Below, piece after piece: positions 5,561 to 7,998 of a DNA stretch of 7,998 nucleotides. The stretch's first letter is position 1. Each line of letters starts with the position of its first letter. The position numbers and the translations under genes were made by a program. Below the pieces are notes generated by a model. It was not told where the DNA came from, ran no database searches, and saw nothing but the letters and a program-made list of their open reading frames with translations. The stretch is from JACCWM01 sp040393065 (lineage in GTDB: Bacteria > Myxococcota_A > Bradymonadia > Bradymonadales > Bradymonadaceae). The stretch spans positions 1 through 7,998 of the forward strand of contig JBEBUW010000163.1 of assembly GCA_040393065.1 (NCBI GenBank), written 5' to 3'.

Positions 5561-7613
5561 CGCGTTTCCCGCTCAAAAAGGCTCTCGCATAACATTGGAT
5601 ACGGCGAAAACAGCGCGGCAAACGCCATCCCGAAAACAATGGACAGCGCTCTGGACCGCACTTCTCGCGGTCGCGGCGCTGACCGCCTTCACCAGCAATC
5701 TGGCGGCGCCGCGCGAACACCTTGCCCTCTTTTTGAGCACATTCGCCGCTTCGGCAGCCATTTTGGCTGCCGTCGCCTGGCGAAACCGCAGCCTTTTTCT
5801 ATCTCCTCATCTCACCCGAAGTCGCTGGATATTCTTCCTGCTCCTGAGCGCCGCCCTGCTTCGCCTCGGTGCCCTGGCTGCCCCTGTCTCTCTTTCCGAC
5901 GATGTCTACCGCTACGCCTGGGACGGCCAGCTCATACTCCATGGCCACAATCCCTACGCTTCGACCCCGGCCGAGTTTTCTCAGACCGACGGTTTTGCAG
6001 CGATCGCCACGACGTTCCACGACTTCGACAAACTCAACTCCCACAACTACCACACCGTCTATCCACCACTTGCCCAGGCAGTTTTCGTGAGCGGCGCAGC
6101 CCTGGCAAAAATCTCGCCACTGCCAGCAGAACGCGCAATCCGCCTGCTTTTTGCCCTCGCGGACCTTCTCACCATCACGCTTTTCGCCCGACTGCTAGAA
6201 AAACTCGGCAAAAAACGCACAATCGCACTGCTCTACGCCTGGAACCCGTTTATTTATTGGGAATTTGCCGCAGGCGGCCACAGCGAAGCCCTCCTTCTCC
6301 CCTGGATACTGCTGATCCTCCTGACTGCATGCGCCAGAACCTCCAATCCCGAAACTAGCCCCGACCACCCAATCCCCCTGCGCTCCAGAATCACCCCCGG
6401 AATCTTTCCCGGCTTTGCACTCGGCCTGGCCGCACTCTCCAAGCCCACTGTACTCGTCATCGCCCCGGTCCTCGCTGTTCACCTCACCCGCCGAATCTCT
6501 CTACTCTCCGCCCTGAGCTGCGCTACCGTAAGCGCAATCATTCTGGCCGGCGGCTACGCCTTGCTCTGGCATCCGGATTTACTCGAAAACCACCGCGCAT
6601 CCTTCGCTCTCTACGCGGATACATTTTCCTTCAACGCCCCGATCTTCTACACGCTACAACATCATGTCTGGAATTATCGCGAAGGCATCACGCCGCCCGT
6701 CCAGCATCTCATCGCCCCCTGGCTCAATTTCGCCGTCATCACGATCATTGCACTGGCAGCACTCTTCCAAAATGGCCGCACACCTGCCCGACTCGCGACC
6801 GGATTCACCCTTGCCCTGGCCGCACATCTTTTGCTGTCCCCGGTGTTTCACCCCTGGTACATGGCCCCGGTTCTCCTGTGCTCCTTCCTGGCCAGCCCCG
6901 GACTTTATCGGCCCTTTCTCCTACTCAGTCTGCTCGTCCCGCTGAGCTATTTATTCTACAATCCGGACGTCTCCCCGAGCGCACATCCTTATATTATGGC
7001 CCTCCAATTCATCCCCTTCAGTCTCGCAGCTCTTTTTTCCCCGACAAAAAACGCTTCCCAACGCGCGATCTACGCCATCCTTCGCCGCCGCGCTCACACC
7101 AAATACAAGGCCATTGCCCCCTATCTCCGACCCGGCGATCGCGTCCTCGATATCGGCGCCGGCGAAGGCTTCGTCAGCCAGTTCATCGCCCGGCAAGGAC
7201 ACGAAACACATCTTGTCGAACGAAACGCACAAAGCAACCGCACAGAACTCCCGATGACCGCCTACAACGGCCGCGATCTCCCCTTTTCTGACGCGCAATT
7301 CGACGTCGGCATCCTCTCCTACGTTCTGCATCACTGCGAAGATCCGGATCAGGTCCTGCGCGAAGCCGCCCGCGTTTGCCGCCGCCTCATCATCCTCGAA
7401 ACCGTCTACATCACCGATTTCGATCGCCGCCGCACAACATTTCTCGATCACAACGCCAACCGCCTGCGCGGAATCCCCAAAGAACCCCTCCACTTCGATA
7501 CCGCCGAGGGCTGGCACAGACGTTTCCAGGCAATCGGCCTAAAAATTCAACATTTTGAATGGCTCGGCAAAGGGATCCACAAACACGTTATCTTCGTACT
7601 CGACCGCGAGTGA
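5550..7613 (+). CDS. Fusion of a multi-pass GT-C-like glycosyltransferase and a class I SAM methyltransferase
   Basis: A 687-residue two-part protein. Residues about 30-495 form a polytopic membrane region with ten or more hydrophobic segments (for example 32-50, 56-76, 93-112, 192-214, 245-261, 288-312, 316-340, 390-406, 417-432, 438-470). Its motifs are typical of lipid-linked-sugar glycosyltransferases of the GT-C fold (MptB/GT87-like): acidic pair D117-D118 in SDDVYRYAWDGQ, HGHNPY, HTVYPPLAQ (168-176), YAWNPFIYWEFAAGGHSEAL, and HPWY (434-437). A basic linker follows (about 500-522). Residues about 523-687 are a cytosolic Rossmann methyltransferase with the SAM motif VLDIGAGEG (532-540), LPFSDAQFDVGILSYVLHH and a LREAARV helix, as in Methyltransf_11. 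Both halves keep their key residues in one uninterrupted frame. The expected role is transfer and methylation of a sugar on an envelope glycan or glycolipid (inferred). The GTG start overlaps tyrS; TTG 5595 is an alternative. It is the last gene before the terminator. Confidence 0.8.
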   Translation: MSSNAFPAQKGSRITLDTAKTARQTPSRKQWTALWTALLAVAALTAFTSNLAAPREHLALFLSTFAASAAILAAVAWRNRSLFLSPHLTRSRWIFFLLLSAALLRLGALAAPVSLSDDVYRYAWDGQLILHGHNPYASTPAEFSQTDGFAAIATTFHDFDKLNSHNYHTVYPPLAQAVFVSGAALAKISPLPAERAIRLLFALADLLTITLFARLLEKLGKKRTIALLYAWNPFIYWEFAAGGHSEALLLPWILLILLTACARTSNPETSPDHPIPLRSRITPGIFPGFALGLAALSKPTVLVIAPVLAVHLTRRISLLSALSCATVSAIILAGGYALLWHPDLLENHRASFALYADTFSFNAPIFYTLQHHVWNYREGITPPVQHLIAPWLNFAVITIIALAALFQNGRTPARLATGFTLALAAHLLLSPVFHPWYMAPVLLCSFLASPGLYRPFLLLSLLVPLSYLFYNPDVSPSAHPYIMALQFIPFSLAALFSPTKNASQRAIYAILRRRAHTKYKAIAPYLRPGDRVLDIGAGEGFVSQFIARQGHETHLVERNAQSNRTELPMTAYNGRDLPFSDAQFDVGILSYVLHHCEDPDQVLREAARVCRRLIILETVYITDFDRRRTTFLDHNANRLRGIPKEPLHFDTAEGWHRRFQAIGLKIQHFEWLGKGIHKHVIFVLDRE

Positions 7614-7617
7614 AAAC

Positions 7618-7659
7618 AAAAAAGCGACTTTATCTTTTTCAAGATAAAGTCGCTTTTTT
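7618..7659. terminator. Strong bidirectional intrinsic terminator
   Basis: Perfect 19-bp inverted repeat: 7618-7636 pairs with 7641-7659 around a tttc loop. The outer ends are six A on the left and six T on the right, so each strand reads as a stem followed by a U-tract. It begins 4 bp after the glycosyltransferase stop and ends 5 bp from the 3' end of the first tRNA-Glu. It would therefore end the plus-strand operon and the minus-strand tRNA transcript alike. Confidence 0.93.
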
Positions 7660-7664
7660 AATCA

Positions 7665-7739
<75 letters not shown>

Positions 7740-7761
7740 GTCTTCTAACGACGCGCTGTTA

Positions 7762-7788
7762 TTTCTAAAAATACATACGCTCTGTCAA
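7762..7788 (-). promoter_or_regulatory. Candidate promoter for the downstream tRNA-Glu copy
   Basis: The minus strand carries a consensus -35, TTGACA (7783-7788), preceded by an A/T-rich stretch that could act as an UP element. The -10 is less clear: TAGAAA (7762-7767) at 15-bp spacing, or GAAATA (7760-7765) at 17 bp. A GC-rich segment (cagcgcg) follows, as in the discriminators of stable-RNA promoters under stringent control. It lies between the terminator of the upstream tRNA and this tRNA, where a new promoter would be needed. Confidence 0.6.
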
Positions 7789-7837
7789 GTCTTTTTATAA
7801 CTTTGTACCGCTTCCAAACTTTACGTTTGCTTTGTAG

Positions 7838-7871
7838 AAAAAAGCGACTTCACCCAGATTGGTGAAGTCGC
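7838..7871 (-). terminator. Intrinsic terminator after the upstream tRNA-Glu
   Basis: An 11-bp perfect stem, gcgacttcacc (7844-7854) with ggtgaagtcgc (7861-7871), encloses a 6-nt loop. Read on the minus strand it is followed by six T (7838-7843). It sits 12 bp beyond the 3' end of the tRNA-Glu at 7884-7958. The block aaaaaagcgactt (7838-7850) is identical to 7618-7630 in the other terminator, showing common origin. Confidence 0.9.
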
Positions 7872-7883
7872 CTTTCTCCAAGG

Positions 7884-7958
<75 letters not shown>

Positions 7959-7961
7959 ACA

Positions 7962-7998
7962 TGAGCCGTGTGGGGATCGAACCCACGACCCACAGATT
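7962..7998 (-). tRNA. Partial tRNA, 3' part only, probably tRNA-Lys
   Basis: The minus strand shows the 3' acceptor strand ACGGCTC (7963-7969), a complete T arm (GTGGG, loop TTCGATC, CCCAC), the variable loop GGGTC and the 3' side of the anticodon stem, TCTGT, preceded by AA. The sequence then leaves the window before the anticodon. The end of the anticodon loop as AA, and its neighbours, resemble tRNA-Lys(UUU) (CTTTTAA loop); this identity is inferred from memory of that family. The discriminator is A, with no encoded CCA. Confidence 0.85.

Noticed and set aside
5639..6358. 239-codon plus-strand frame within the glycosyltransferase gene
   Set aside because: It is Arg/Pro/Ser/His-rich from reading GC-rich DNA out of frame. 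The true frame has coherent membrane segments and motifs.

Overview
This window carries ordinary chromosomal genes from a moderately GC-rich Gram-negative bacterium. Evidence for that is a signal-peptide L,D-transpeptidase, a probable lipoprotein, ZapA, and a strong G/C preference at third codon positions. The order zapA - 5-formyltetrahydrofolate cyclo-ligase - RNase Y - tyrS, with RNase Y present at all, recalls deltaproteobacterial lineages in the broad sense (Desulfobacterota, Myxococcota, Bradymonadota). That placement is inferred from gene content; no marker here settles it.

Layout. (1) Positions 16-561 (+) encode an exported YkuD-type L,D-transpeptidase. It converges on a CAP/SCP-domain probable lipoprotein at 595-1176 (-), with only 33 bp between them. 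(2) A 339-bp gap (1177-1515) lies between the divergent CAP gene and zapA. It holds a plausible minus-strand promoter for the CAP gene, a G-poor tract, an 8-bp direct repeat and a perfect 9-bp inverted repeat that might belong to a structured RNA. (3) A tightly packed plus-strand operon runs from 1516 to 7613: zapA, fau (5-FCL), rny, tyrS, and a 687-residue fusion of a membrane GT-C-like glycosyltransferase with a SAM-dependent methyltransferase. Spacings are 6, 16 and 18 bp, then an 11-bp overlap. The operon ends at a perfect 19-bp hairpin with A and T tracts on its two sides. (4) A minus-strand tRNA cluster converges on that hairpin. In transcription order it holds a partial tRNA (probably Lys, running off the window), a tRNA-Glu(UUC), a terminator, a promoter and a second, nearly identical tRNA-Glu(UUC). 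The tRNA-Glu and its terminator look like an old tandem duplication.

How the genes fit together: the operon links cell division (ZapA), folate salvage (5-FCL), mRNA turnover (RNase Y) and tRNA charging (TyrRS). This is a conserved growth-related neighbourhood rather than one pathway. The fused glycosyltransferase-methyltransferase at its end is the least ordinary gene and suggests modification of an envelope glycan or glycolipid. The two genes at the left edge also act at the envelope. I see no phage, transposon, CRISPR or defence genes, and no new multi-gene system. The best leads are the fusion protein, the tRNA-Glu/terminator duplication and the structured gap before zapA.
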